This document shows positions 1 to 7,689 of a stretch of 41,671 nt of DNA, piece by piece; the stretch's first letter is position 1; every line of letters starts with the position of its first letter. This DNA comes from Janibacter limosus NBRC 16128. GTDB lineage: Bacteria; Actinomycetota; Actinomycetes; Actinomycetales; Dermatophilaceae. The notes under the pieces were generated by a model. That model did not search any database and was not told where the DNA came from. It saw only the letters and a list, made by a program, of their open reading frames with translations. Made by a program: the position numbers and the translations under genes. The stretch covers positions 1-41,671 of the forward strand of contig NZ_BCSS01000030.1 in the NCBI RefSeq assembly GCF_001570985.1, given 5' to 3'.

Positions 1-1
1 G

Positions 2-568
2 CTCCACGAGGCCCACGCCCTCGCCCGCCGCTCCCGGCAGATCGCCACCGCCTTGCTCGCGTGCGCGGGCGCGCTCGTCGTCGGGCTCCTCCTCGGACGT
101 CTCGCCGGGGCGGTGCTCGCCGCACTCGCCGTCTTCGCCGTCGCCCGCGCGGGCGCCGGCGGCTTGTCCACGTGGCTCACCACGCCCGGCCTGCGTCGTG
201 CCCTGCCCGCTCACCCGGCTGCCGTGGCTGCGGTCCTGGCGGTACCCCCCTTCGCCATGACGGTCGTGGGGTCGGCCATCGCCGTGGGCGCTCTCGGCTT
301 GTCATGGTGGGCCCCTCTCGGCTTCGCCTTCGCCGCTATGGCCGGGGCCATGCGCGCCTGCGACCCGCCGCCGGAGCTCGGGGCCGCGCTGGCCACCCCG
401 GGCGGGGCCATGCACGTTGGGCTCGTCCGGCGACTCGTGCTCGGCCCGGACCTGGTGCTCGTGGGAGCGGCGGTCGTGCTCATCGGGGATGCGCTCGCCC
501 AGGGGCCGCTCGCCCTGATCGTGTGCGCGGGGCTGGCGGCCTGGCAGGTCGCGCGCCCGAGGGACTGA
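2..568 (+). CDS. Membrane protein, C-terminal part (possibly DUF6297 family)
   Basis: The frame is open from the left edge of the window, so this is the 3' part of a gene that starts outside it. About 188 residues are visible, rich in Ala, Val and Leu. There are several hydrophobic stretches that look like membrane segments: two early ones, a pair in the middle and one near the end. Between the last segments is a short polar part reading ATPGGAMHVGLVRR. That pattern, followed by a GPD motif, recalls the actinobacterial DUF6297 membrane proteins, but this is from memory and not certain. The gene ends 171 bases before lysS. No catalytic motif is visible, and I assign no function. Confidence 0.5.
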   Translation, partial: LHEAHALARRSRQIATALLACAGALVVGLLLGRLAGAVLAALAVFAVARAGAGGLSTWLTTPGLRRALPAHPAAVAAVLAVPPFAMTVVGSAIAVGALGLSWWAPLGFAFAAMAGAMRACDPPPELGAALATPGGAMHVGLVRRLVLGPDLVLVGAAVVLIGDALAQGPLALIVCAGLAAWQVARPRD

Positions 569-603
569 GCGAGGCACGACGGTCCGCCCGGGCGCCTCCG
601 GTC

Positions 604-655
604 GTGACTCGTGTGCTGGATCGTGATGCGCCACGTGAGTCACCGCCGGAGGCGG
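604..655 (+). terminator. Structured RNA between the membrane protein gene and lysS
   Basis: GTGACTC (604-610) pairs with GAGTCAC (637-643). It is followed at once by a tight hairpin, CCGCC-GGA-GGCGG (643-655). The pair lies about 36 bases after the upstream stop and about 85 bases before the lysS start. It could end the upstream transcript or fold in the lysS leader. There is no T-tract and no recognisable T-box. Confidence 0.3.
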
Positions 656-739
656 CGGAGACGATGTCGGACCGCTCGTGGCCAGCGCGACAGCGTGCGG
701 ATTCGGGGTCGGAGAGGCTCGCGGATATCGTGGTGTCCC

Positions 740-2242
740 GTGAGTGACACCCCCATCGAGCCCCCTGCCGACGACGAGCTGCCCGAGCAGATGCGCTTCC
801 GTCGCGCCAAGCGCGACCGCCTGCTCGCCGAGGGCAAGCAGGCCTACCCGGTCACGGTGGGCCGCACCCACTCCCTCGAGCAGGTCAACGACGGCTGGCA
901 GCAGCTCGAGACCGGCGAGGAGACCCAGGACGTCGTCACCGTCGCCGGCCGGGTGATGTTCGTGCGCAACACCGGCAAGCTGGCCTTCGCGGCACTGCAG
1001 GAGGGCATCGGGACCCGCCTGCAGGTGATGCTCTCCCTCGCCGAGGTCGGCGAGGACTCCCTGGCCGCATGGAAGGCCGATGTCGACCTCGGGGACCACG
1101 TCGCGGTCACCGGTCGGGTCATCCGCTCCCGCCGCGGTGAGCTCTCCGTCATGGCGACCTCCTGGACTATGGCCTCCAAGGCGCTGCGTCCCCTGCCAGT
1201 CCTCCACAAGGACCTGTCGGAGGAGGCCCGCGTGCGTCAGCGCTACGCCGACCTCGTCGTGCGTCAGGAGGCGCGCGACATGGTGCGCCTGCGCGCCGGG
1301 ATCGTGCGCGCCATCCGCGAGACCCTGCACGAGCGCTCCTTCATCGAGATCGAGACCCCCGTGCTGCAGCTCGTGCACGGTGGCGCGGCCGCACGTCCCT
1401 TTGACACGCACATGAATGCCTTTGACCAAGAGATGTCACTGCGCATCGCCTTGGAGCTGCCGCTGAAGAAGGCCGTTGTCGGGGGTGTCGACCGGGTCTA
1501 CGAGATGGGTCGCCTATTCCGCAACGAAGGCGTCGACTCGACCCACTCCCCCGAATTCACCTCGCTCGAGGTCTATGAGGCCTGGGGTGACCAGTTCACG
1601 ATGGCCGAGCTCATCAAGGAATTGCACTTGGCCGCGGCCAAGGTCGCCGGAACCACGGTGGTGAGCACCCCCGCCGGGGAGGCCGACCTCAGCGGCGAAT
1701 GGCGCTGGCTCTCCTTCTACGACGGTTTGAGCGAGGCCGTGGGCGAGAGCGTCGACGTCGATACTCCGCTGGAGCGACTGCGCGAGATCGCCGACGCCAA
1801 GGGGGTCCAGCTCGACCCTGCGTGGGATGCCGGCAAGGCCGCCATGGAGCTCGTCGCCGAGCTCGTCGAGCCGACCTGCGTGCAGCCGACCTTCATCTGC
1901 GACTACCCGGCCATCGCCCAGCCGCTGGCCCGTCCCCACCGGGACAAGCCCGGCCAGATCGAGGCCTGGGACCTCTTCATCGGCGGCGTGGAGCGCGGTA
2001 CCGCCTTCTCCGAGCTGATCGACCCGGTCATCCAGCGAGAGGTCCTCGAGGACCAGTCGCGACGTGCGGCCGCTGGTGACGACGAGGCGATGCAGCTGGA
2101 CGAGGACTTCTTGCGTGCCCTGGAGTTCGGCGCGCCGCCCATGGGCGGCCTGGGCCTGGGGATCGACCGGCTCATCATGCTCTTCACCGGTGCGGGCATC
2201 CGAGAGACCATTCTCTTTCCGCACCTGAAGCCCGAGGCCTGA
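740..2242 (+). CDS. lysS: Lysyl-tRNA synthetase, class II
   Basis: Charges tRNA-Lys with lysine in the cytosol. The 500-residue product has the full class II layout. An N-terminal OB-fold anticodon-binding domain carries the VAGRVMFVRNTGKLAF stretch. The catalytic domain holds motif 2 (RVYEMGRLFRNEG) and the C-terminal motif 3 (GGLGLGIDRLIMLF). Length is normal for bacterial LysRS. The GTG at 740 gives the expected N-terminus (MSDTPIEPP); upstream in-frame starts would add an unconserved Arg-rich extension. A small membrane protein gene and lsr2 follow closely, which is the usual actinobacterial lysS-lsr2 neighbourhood. Confidence 0.97.
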   Translation: MSDTPIEPPADDELPEQMRFRRAKRDRLLAEGKQAYPVTVGRTHSLEQVNDGWQQLETGEETQDVVTVAGRVMFVRNTGKLAFAALQEGIGTRLQVMLSLAEVGEDSLAAWKADVDLGDHVAVTGRVIRSRRGELSVMATSWTMASKALRPLPVLHKDLSEEARVRQRYADLVVRQEARDMVRLRAGIVRAIRETLHERSFIEIETPVLQLVHGGAAARPFDTHMNAFDQEMSLRIALELPLKKAVVGGVDRVYEMGRLFRNEGVDSTHSPEFTSLEVYEAWGDQFTMAELIKELHLAAAKVAGTTVVSTPAGEADLSGEWRWLSFYDGLSEAVGESVDVDTPLERLREIADAKGVQLDPAWDAGKAAMELVAELVEPTCVQPTFICDYPAIAQPLARPHRDKPGQIEAWDLFIGGVERGTAFSELIDPVIQREVLEDQSRRAAAGDDEAMQLDEDFLRALEFGAPPMGGLGLGIDRLIMLFTGAGIRETILFPHLKPEA

Positions 2243-2243
2243 G

Positions 2244-2450
2244 ATGGACCTCGTCAATGAGTACTGGGCTTATGCGGCGGCATTGCTGCCCACGGTCGGT
2301 GTCGCATTCCTCTTCTACTGGATCATCCGATACATGATCGAGGCAGATCGCAGTGAGCGAAAGGCGCTCGCGAAGTGGAATGCCGACCAGAAGGCAAAGT
2401 CCGAAGACGGGGCTTCTGGGGACAACTCGGGAGATTCTCCGAATACCTGA
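2244..2450 (+). CDS. Small single-span membrane protein of unknown function
   Basis: A 68-residue protein that starts one base after the lysS stop, so it is probably co-transcribed. One hydrophobic segment (about residues 8-29, AAALLPTVGVAFLFYWIIRY) is followed by a charged cytosolic-looking tail rich in Lys, Glu, Asp and Ser. Small one-span proteins of this kind are common between lysS and lsr2 in related actinobacteria; this is recalled and was not searched. No function can be given. The compact spacing and sensible membrane topology argue that it is a real gene. Confidence 0.75.
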   Translation: MDLVNEYWAYAAALLPTVGVAFLFYWIIRYMIEADRSERKALAKWNADQKAKSEDGASGDNSGDSPNT

Positions 2451-2475
2451 CTATGGTGGGGGGCGCGAAACATCA

Positions 2476-2489
2476 ATTCACCAATGAAT
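2476..2489. promoter_or_regulatory. AT-rich inverted repeat before lsr2
   Basis: ATTCA-CCAA-TGAAT forms a perfect short palindrome ending 9 bases before the chosen lsr2 start. It sits in an unusually AT-rich patch for this chromosome. Lsr2 binds AT-rich DNA, so autoregulation here is conceivable, but nothing proves it. Confidence 0.25.
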
Positions 2490-2498
2490 GGAATGACT

Positions 2499-2828
2499 AT
2501 GGCGCAGCGTGTCCAGATCATCCTCGAGGACGACCTCGACGGTGGCGACGCCACCGAGACCATCACCTTCGGGCTTGACGGCGTGACCTACGAGATCGAC
2601 CTCAACGACAAGAACGCAGCGGCACTGCGTGACGCACTCGCCGGTTATGTCGGTGCCGGTCGTCGTGTCTCCGGACGCAAGAGCAGCGGATCTTCCTCCA
2701 GCGCCCGCTCCAACAGCGGTGAGCTGACCAAGATCCGCGAGTGGGCTCGGGCCAACGGCCACGACGTCTCCGACCGCGGGCGCATCAGCCAGAAGGTGCG
2801 CGACGCCTACGCCAAGGCCAACGGCTGA
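2499..2828 (+). CDS. lsr2: Nucleoid-associated protein Lsr2
   Basis: A 109-residue H-NS-like silencer that binds and bridges AT-rich DNA. The N-terminal dimerisation part has the family signature MAQRVQIILEDDLDGG, followed by the TITFGLDG and YEIDL strands. The Ser-rich linker and the C-terminal DNA-binding domain follow, with the AT-hook-like RGR (SDRGRISQKVRDAY). I chose the ATG at 2499 because it gives the conserved MAQ start and has GGAATGA just upstream. The ATG at 2484 would add MNGMT and has no ribosome site. Because Lsr2 silences foreign DNA, its place beside a large accessory block is worth noting. Confidence 0.95.
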   Translation: MAQRVQIILEDDLDGGDATETITFGLDGVTYEIDLNDKNAAALRDALAGYVGAGRRVSGRKSSGSSSSARSNSGELTKIREWARANGHDVSDRGRISQKVRDAYAKANG

Positions 2829-2839
2829 GTCACCCACCC

Positions 2840-3454
2840 GTGAGTGCCGAGCTGCGCGATGTCATCTCGCAGCTCGGCCGCTCTCTTGCCGTGCTGCAGG
2901 TCCGGGTCGCCGATGACGGCGACCCGGACCTCGGCATACCCCTGGCCAGGGCGCACGAGATCGCCCCGGGGTGGATCGACACCTATCGCGAGCTGACGAT
3001 CGAGCAGTGGGGCACGGCCCCACCCGGCATGCCCTCCGCCTTCGTCCTGCAGTACCTCGTCGACCCGCTGGCCACGGTCATCTCCGCGGCCGCGACCCGG
3101 ACCCCCTTCGCGCTGTCGGCGGACCCCTCGCTCTGGTCGATCGGCCTCGAGCCGACCTACCTCTATCCCGTCGCGGCGCAGGTGCGCGCGGGTGACCACC
3201 GCCGCGTCGACGACGACACCGAGCGGCTCGACCTCGCCTACGAGGGATATCGCGCCACGGCCGACCAGATCGCGACCGCGCTGCCCTCGCCCACGAGGAT
3301 GAGCTCCCGCCAGCGCCTCGGCATGGTCGAGGACATGTGGGAGATGTCCCTCGCCCGGCTGGCCGGCGCGCCACCGCCCGAGCGGCTCTCGTGCTGCCTG
3401 ATCTACTCGCTGCCGGACTGCCAGCCGTGCGCTGGGTGCCCTAGACGTCCCTGA
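2840..3454 (+). CDS. FhuF-like [2Fe-2S] protein, probable ferric-siderophore reductase
   Basis: A 204-residue soluble protein. Its C-terminus carries CCLIYSLPDCQPCAGCPR, which fits the FhuF cluster motif Cys-Cys-x10-Cys-x2-Cys exactly. FhuF-type proteins bind an unusual [2Fe-2S] centre and reduce siderophore-bound iron in the cytosol. The rest of the protein resembles the ferric-iron-reductase fold only loosely. The GTG at 2840 is 11 bases after the lsr2 stop. Its last 14 bases overlap the end of the convergent VOC gene. The product could also be a maturation factor that shares only the cluster domain. mhuD, another iron-related gene, lies on the clpC side of the accessory block. Confidence 0.75.
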   Translation: MSAELRDVISQLGRSLAVLQVRVADDGDPDLGIPLARAHEIAPGWIDTYRELTIEQWGTAPPGMPSAFVLQYLVDPLATVISAAATRTPFALSADPSLWSIGLEPTYLYPVAAQVRAGDHRRVDDDTERLDLAYEGYRATADQIATALPSPTRMSSRQRLGMVEDMWEMSLARLAGAPPPERLSCCLIYSLPDCQPCAGCPRRP

Positions 3455-3815
3455 CGGGCGTCGTGAGCAGCCACTGCGTGCCCCACGGGTCGACGAGACG
3501 CCCCGCGCGGGCCCCGTAGGGCTGGTCGGACACCGGGATCAGCACCGCCGCGCCGTGAGCGATCGCCCGCTGGGCGAGGGAGTCCGGGCTGGCGCACGTC
3601 ACCTCCACGATGGCGCCGGGCGTCGGCACAGGGTCGTGCGCATCGGCGTCCTTGAGGCTGAAGGCCCGACCGGCCACGGTCACGCTGGCGTGCTGGACGG
3701 CGCCACCGCTGCGGTGGACCGGTCCCGGGAGCGCGTCGAGCACGTCGACCATGAAGGCCATGGCTGCGGTGGCGTCGCTGACCACCAGCTTGGATGAGAC
3801 CTGGATGTCGTCCAT
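3441..3815 (-). CDS. VOC-fold protein (PhnB/glyoxalase-like)
   Basis: A 124-residue single vicinal-oxygen-chelate domain protein. It begins with KLVVSDATAAMAFMVDVLDA, the usual first strand and helix. It ends with GRLVDPWGTQWLLTTP, the typical strand-turn of PhnB-like members (DPWG.W). Such proteins include antibiotic-binding and lyase or dioxygenase enzymes as well as non-catalytic binders. The metal-binding positions are not all His or Glu here, so catalysis is unclear. It converges on the FhuF-like gene with a 14-base overlap and precedes the DNA repair genes on the same strand. Confidence 0.75.
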   Translation of the reverse strand: MDDIQVSSKLVVSDATAAMAFMVDVLDALPGPVHRSGGAVQHASVTVAGRAFSLKDADAHDPVPTPGAIVEVTCASPDSLAQRAIAHGAAVLIPVSDQPYGARAGRLVDPWGTQWLLTTPVRDV

Positions 3816-3891
3816 GTCGTCCAGCCTGCCCTCGGGGGCGCCGGGAGTCTTGGACGAATCGGAGCTGCGCGCGGTGGTCGCCGCCCGACGC

Positions 3892-4776
3892 TCAGTCGGC
3901 GATCAGCGGGGCGAGCAGGTCGCCGTCGCTCTCGAGCCGCTGCAGCACCTGCTCGAAGTCCAGCTGGGTGAGCGCGTCCGCGTCCTCGCCGCCCGCCTCG
4001 ACCTCCTCCCAGGTCCGCGGAGCCGCGACCCACGGGTCCTCACGCCCCCGCATCGAGTAGGGGCACACGGTCGTCTTGGCGGCGACATTTTGGCTCCAGT
4101 CGATGAAGACCTTGCCGGGGCGCAGCGTCTTGGTCATCTTCCACAGCACGAGCTCGGGGTGCTTGTGCGTCATCTCCTGCGCGAGCTGCTGAGCGAGGTC
4201 ACGGACCTGGTCGCTCGTGAGGTCGCCCCCGAGCCGGGCGTAGAGCTGCATCCCCTTGCTGCCGGAGGTCACCGGGTGCAGGTCGAGACCGAGCCCGCCG
4301 AGGCGCTCCCGCAGCAGGAGCGCGACGCGGGCGCACTCGTGCAGGCCTGCCGGCTTGCCCGGGTCGAGGTCGATGACGAGCCGGTCGGGGTTGAGCCGCT
4401 CGCCGTCCTCGACCCGCCACTGGGGTACGTGCAGCTCGATGCTGTTGAGGTTCACGAGGTAGGTCAGCTGCGCGAGGTCCTCGACGAGGGGATAGGTGAC
4501 GTCGGAGATCTCGACCCTGGGCAGCCAGCTCGGCGCGCCGGAGGGCAGGTTCTTCTCGAAGAAGCTCATGTCCTCCACGCCGTGAGGGAAGCGCACCCGC
4601 GTCACCGGTCGGCCGGCCAGATGCGCCAGGACCGTCTCGCCTGCCCGGGCGTAATAGGAGAGGACCTCTCCCTTGGTCGTCTCGGTCGCGGGATACATGA
4701 CCTTGTCCAGCGAGGTCAGGCGCATCGTGCGGCCGGCGACCTCGACCCGGGTGGCCGTCCCTCTGGAGTCAGCCAT
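3892..4776 (-). CDS. NHEJ polymerase (LigD POL domain protein)
   Basis: A 294-residue stand-alone version of the LigD polymerase domain, an archaeo-eukaryotic primase-type enzyme. It fills gaps, preferring ribonucleotides, at double-strand breaks held by Ku. The catalytic aspartates are in VIDLDPG (D136 and D138), and the family motif TSGSKGMQLYARLGG follows. Early motifs (RFPHGVEDMSFFEKNLPSGAP) also match. The start overlaps the stop of the upstream ligase gene by eight bases, so the two are translated together. In mycobacteria POL and ligase form one LigD polypeptide; here they are separate, and no phosphoesterase domain is present in the window. Confidence 0.92.
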   Translation of the reverse strand: MADSRGTATRVEVAGRTMRLTSLDKVMYPATETTKGEVLSYYARAGETVLAHLAGRPVTRVRFPHGVEDMSFFEKNLPSGAPSWLPRVEISDVTYPLVEDLAQLTYLVNLNSIELHVPQWRVEDGERLNPDRLVIDLDPGKPAGLHECARVALLLRERLGGLGLDLHPVTSGSKGMQLYARLGGDLTSDQVRDLAQQLAQEMTHKHPELVLWKMTKTLRPGKVFIDWSQNVAAKTTVCPYSMRGREDPWVAAPRTWEEVEAGGEDADALTQLDFEQVLQRLESDGDLLAPLIAD

Positions 4777-5704
4777 CGGTGGCCTCCCGCAGGTCGGCGG
4801 CGGTCAGGTCCGAGCGCATCCGTTGATAGGACGGCTGCCGTAGCCGTCCGCCACCGCTGCGGCCCAGACTCGCGACATCGAGCACGACCTCCGGCTCGAC
4901 CCACGTCGTCCCGACGGCGTCCTCACGCGGCACCTGCGTGACGAAGGGGGACCCCGCTCGCTCCAGCGGACGCAGCCGCGTGAGGAGGGTCGCCCCCGCG
5001 CGTCCGGCGAGCCCGGCGCCGACGCGCCCCACGAACTCCCAGCCGTCCGGGCCGGGCCGGCCCACGAGCACGGAGCCCAGCCGGTTGCCTCCGGCCTCGG
5101 GGCGCCAGCCCCCGACGACCACCGAGAGGGTGTCGCGGTGGGGCCGCTTGAGCCAGTCAGACGAGCGACGCCCGGGGGAGTAGGGGGAGCTGCGGCGCTT
5201 GGAGACGATGCCTTCGAGGCCCTGCTCCGCGGTCGCCGCGAGCAGCCCCTCACCGTCCTCATGGGTCGGTGGCACCTGCCACCGCGGACCGTCGAGCTCG
5301 AGCTGCTCGAGCAGGGCACGTCGCGTCGCCCACGGCTGTGTCGTGAGGTCCTGGCCCAGCAGCCGCACCACGTCGAAGACGACGAAGGTCACCGGACGGG
5401 CGACGGCGGCCCGGGCCGCCTTGCGCGCGTCGGCCACGTGCATCCGGTCGGCGAGCGCGGCGAAGGAGGGGCGCCCGTCGACGAAGGAGACCACCTCGCC
5501 GTCGAGGAGCATGTCGTCGTAGAGGTCGGCCAGCGGGACCAGCTCGGGGAAGGCGACGGTGACGTCCCGCCCCGAGCGACTCGTCAGGGTCAGGCCGCCT
5601 CCCTTCGCCTCGGCCAGGATGCGCATGCCGTCCCACTTGACCTCGTGCACCCACTCCGGCCCTGCCGGGACCGTCTCGGTGAGGGTGGCGAGCATCGGGC
5701 GCAT
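4769..5704 (-). CDS. ATP-dependent DNA ligase (LigD-type ligase domain)
   Basis: A 311-residue ATP-dependent ligase with an adenylation domain followed by an OB domain. Motif I is EVKWDGMR with the adenylated lysine at K23. DGEVVSF (motif III), EGIVSKR (motif IV) and DWLKRP (motif V) follow in order. It seals breaks in the non-homologous end-joining pathway together with the POL protein encoded directly downstream and Ku at 7.7 kb. The gene is divergent from the large membrane protein at 5809. The size fits the stand-alone ligase domain of split LigD systems. Confidence 0.92.
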   Translation of the reverse strand: MRPMLATLTETVPAGPEWVHEVKWDGMRILAEAKGGGLTLTSRSGRDVTVAFPELVPLADLYDDMLLDGEVVSFVDGRPSFAALADRMHVADARKAARAAVARPVTFVVFDVVRLLGQDLTTQPWATRRALLEQLELDGPRWQVPPTHEDGEGLLAATAEQGLEGIVSKRRSSPYSPGRRSSDWLKRPHRDTLSVVVGGWRPEAGGNRLGSVLVGRPGPDGWEFVGRVGAGLAGRAGATLLTRLRPLERAGSPFVTQVPREDAVGTTWVEPEVVLDVASLGRSGGGRLRQPSYQRMRSDLTAADLREATDG

Positions 5705-5808
5705 GGAGCCATCCTGCCGTCGTCAGCCGCCAGCAGGGATATCGTGACCGCAGTGATGGGGCCGTGGGGACCCCACCGGATCAGTTGTCACGCCAGTGAG
5801 GGGACGTC

Positions 5809-7656
5809 GTGGGTCAGGGCCAGAGCGCCGAGCGCACCATCGTGGTCATCGGCGAGGGATCGATCGCGACCACGACCGCGACCATGCTGGCGGCAGCAGC
5901 CATCCGCCGCGAGGGGTACTCGCTGCTCACCACGAGCGGACCAGCGGCGCCCAGCGGCCCCGGTCTCGTCATGGTGCACCGCTTGTCCCGCGGTACCCAC
6001 TCGCTGGTGATCGCGACCGCGACCTACCCCCTGCACTGGTCCCAGATCGTCGAGCGCGCCGACCAGGTCGTCGTCGCCTCGACCACTGCCGAGGTCACCT
6101 CGGCGGCCGCCAAGCTGCAGGTGCTGCATGGGTGGGGCGGGGCGGCATCGTCCCTCGCCGCCCGGACCGTCGTCGTGCTCGCCAGGGCCGACGCGAGCCA
6201 CCCGGCGCCCAGCGAGGTGACCAGCAGGTTTGCGAGCCTGGCCCGCGCCACGCTCGTCGTCCCCCACGACTCGCGCATGCACGCCGATCCGCTGCAGCAG
6301 GGAACTCTCCCGCAGGCCTCGCGTACGGCGTGGGACGGCGTCATGCGGGTCGTCGGTGAGGACGAGCTGTCCGAGGACGAGATGGACACCCAGCCACGCA
6401 TCGACGTGCGTGATCTCTTTGCCGGTACTCCCGGTGGCGCGCCCGCCCCTGGAGCGCCGGCCAACACCTGGGGTGGGCCTCGACCGACGCCGCGACGGGG
6501 TCGCTGGGCTCTCGTCGCGGTCGCCGTGGCCGTCGTGGTGGCCCTGGGGGTCACTCCCTTCGTCATCGCAGGAGGGTTGCCGTGGGATGGCGACTCGGCG
6601 GGTGGCACGCCCGGCCTGTCGCCGGTGGACCCGGTCCACGGCTGGACGAGTCAGGCCGAGTGGACCTCGCCGGAGATCGCCGCGGGCGACAGCGCCCCGA
6701 CGGTGCTCGTCGCCGAGGGCGCCGCGATCACCACGACAGGCGATCCCGCGGCCCCCGACCTCACGGCGCTGAGCACCTCGGACGGAGCCGAGCTCTGGTC
6801 CAGCCCGATCGCCGGCGCGCTCACTGGTCCACCTCAGCTGATCAGGTGGCAGGACGAGCCGGCCGTCGTGGCGGCGACGGCCAACGAGCTCTACCTGTGG
6901 CGGCACCTCGGCGTCGAGGACGAGACGCCGACGCCGCAGACGTGGAGCTTCACCGAGGCCGATGTCACCCTCGTGGCCGGCAGCCCGGTCCCGCTGCTCG
7001 CCAACGAGGAGACCCTCACCGCTCTCGTCCTGCACGACGGCGCCCTGCGCCGCCGGGCGCTGCCCTCGGGCGGCCAGCCGCTGGCCGCGGACCTCGACGG
7101 ACGGGTGCTGTCCGTCGGGTCGACCGGTCACTGGTGGTCCAGCGGGGACAACGGCGAGGTCTCTGACGGCACCCTGCTCGCGCCCCCCGCCTATGGCGCG
7201 CTCCCGGGCGCGGTGCTCGGTGTCGGGGGCACGACCCTCGTCGTCAACTGGACCCGCAACAACCGCACGACCCACCTCGCGGGCTACGACGTCACCGACC
7301 AGATGGAGCCGACGTGGACGACGACCGTCCCCGGTCGGGTCGCGGTCGGTGACTTCGCCGTCGCCCCCAACGGATCGTGGGCGACGGCGGGCACCGTGGC
7401 GGTCGATCTGGGCACCGGCGCCAAGGAGCCCCTGGGCCAGCAGTGGGCGACCATCCGGATCACCGACGACCGGGCCTGGTCGCGCGATGCGGCAGCGACG
7501 AGGAAGGGAGCCAGCACCACACCGCTCCCTGGGCCCATCAATGCCGCTGACGGTGTGCCGATCGCCGTGACCGGTACCGGGCTGGGGTTGATCGTCGCCT
7601 CGGAGGGCGATGGCCCCTCTCGGATCTACGCTCTGCAGCCGGACCCCGACGCGTAG
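5809..7656 (+). CDS. Membrane-anchored protein: degenerate MinD-like domain plus extracytoplasmic propeller-like domain
   Basis: A 615-residue protein with three parts. Residues 9-185 resemble a MinD/ParA-type fold: a strand-loop-helix opening, then LVIATATYPLHW, ADQVVVASTTAEV and RTVVVLARAD in the expected order. The P-loop, however, reads GEGSIATTTAT, without the usual lysines, so ATP hydrolysis is unlikely. A Pro- and Gly-rich linker leads to one membrane segment at about 232-254. The outer part (about 255-615) has repeated Trp/Ser/Thr-rich strands (LSTSDGAELWSSPI, TVPGRVAVGDFAV) like a PQQ-type beta-propeller. The GTG at 5809 is preceded by GAGGGGAC. MinD-like domains of this sort occur near actinobacterial secretion systems, but nothing else here supports that role. 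Confidence 0.6.
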   Translation: MGQGQSAERTIVVIGEGSIATTTATMLAAAAIRREGYSLLTTSGPAAPSGPGLVMVHRLSRGTHSLVIATATYPLHWSQIVERADQVVVASTTAEVTSAAAKLQVLHGWGGAASSLAARTVVVLARADASHPAPSEVTSRFASLARATLVVPHDSRMHADPLQQGTLPQASRTAWDGVMRVVGEDELSEDEMDTQPRIDVRDLFAGTPGGAPAPGAPANTWGGPRPTPRRGRWALVAVAVAVVVALGVTPFVIAGGLPWDGDSAGGTPGLSPVDPVHGWTSQAEWTSPEIAAGDSAPTVLVAEGAAITTTGDPAAPDLTALSTSDGAELWSSPIAGALTGPPQLIRWQDEPAVVAATANELYLWRHLGVEDETPTPQTWSFTEADVTLVAGSPVPLLANEETLTALVLHDGALRRRALPSGGQPLAADLDGRVLSVGSTGHWWSSGDNGEVSDGTLLAPPAYGALPGAVLGVGGTTLVVNWTRNNRTTHLAGYDVTDQMEPTWTTTVPGRVAVGDFAVAPNGSWATAGTVAVDLGTGAKEPLGQQWATIRITDDRAWSRDAAATRKGASTTPLPGPINAADGVPIAVTGTGLGLIVASEGDGPSRIYALQPDPDA

Positions 7657-7689
7657 GCTTCGACCGACCCACACCTGCGGGAGGACAAC

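Noticed and set aside
569-739. A T-box or other riboswitch in the lysS leader
   Set aside because: Hairpins are present, but no T-box sequence, specifier loop or known riboswitch core could be recognised.
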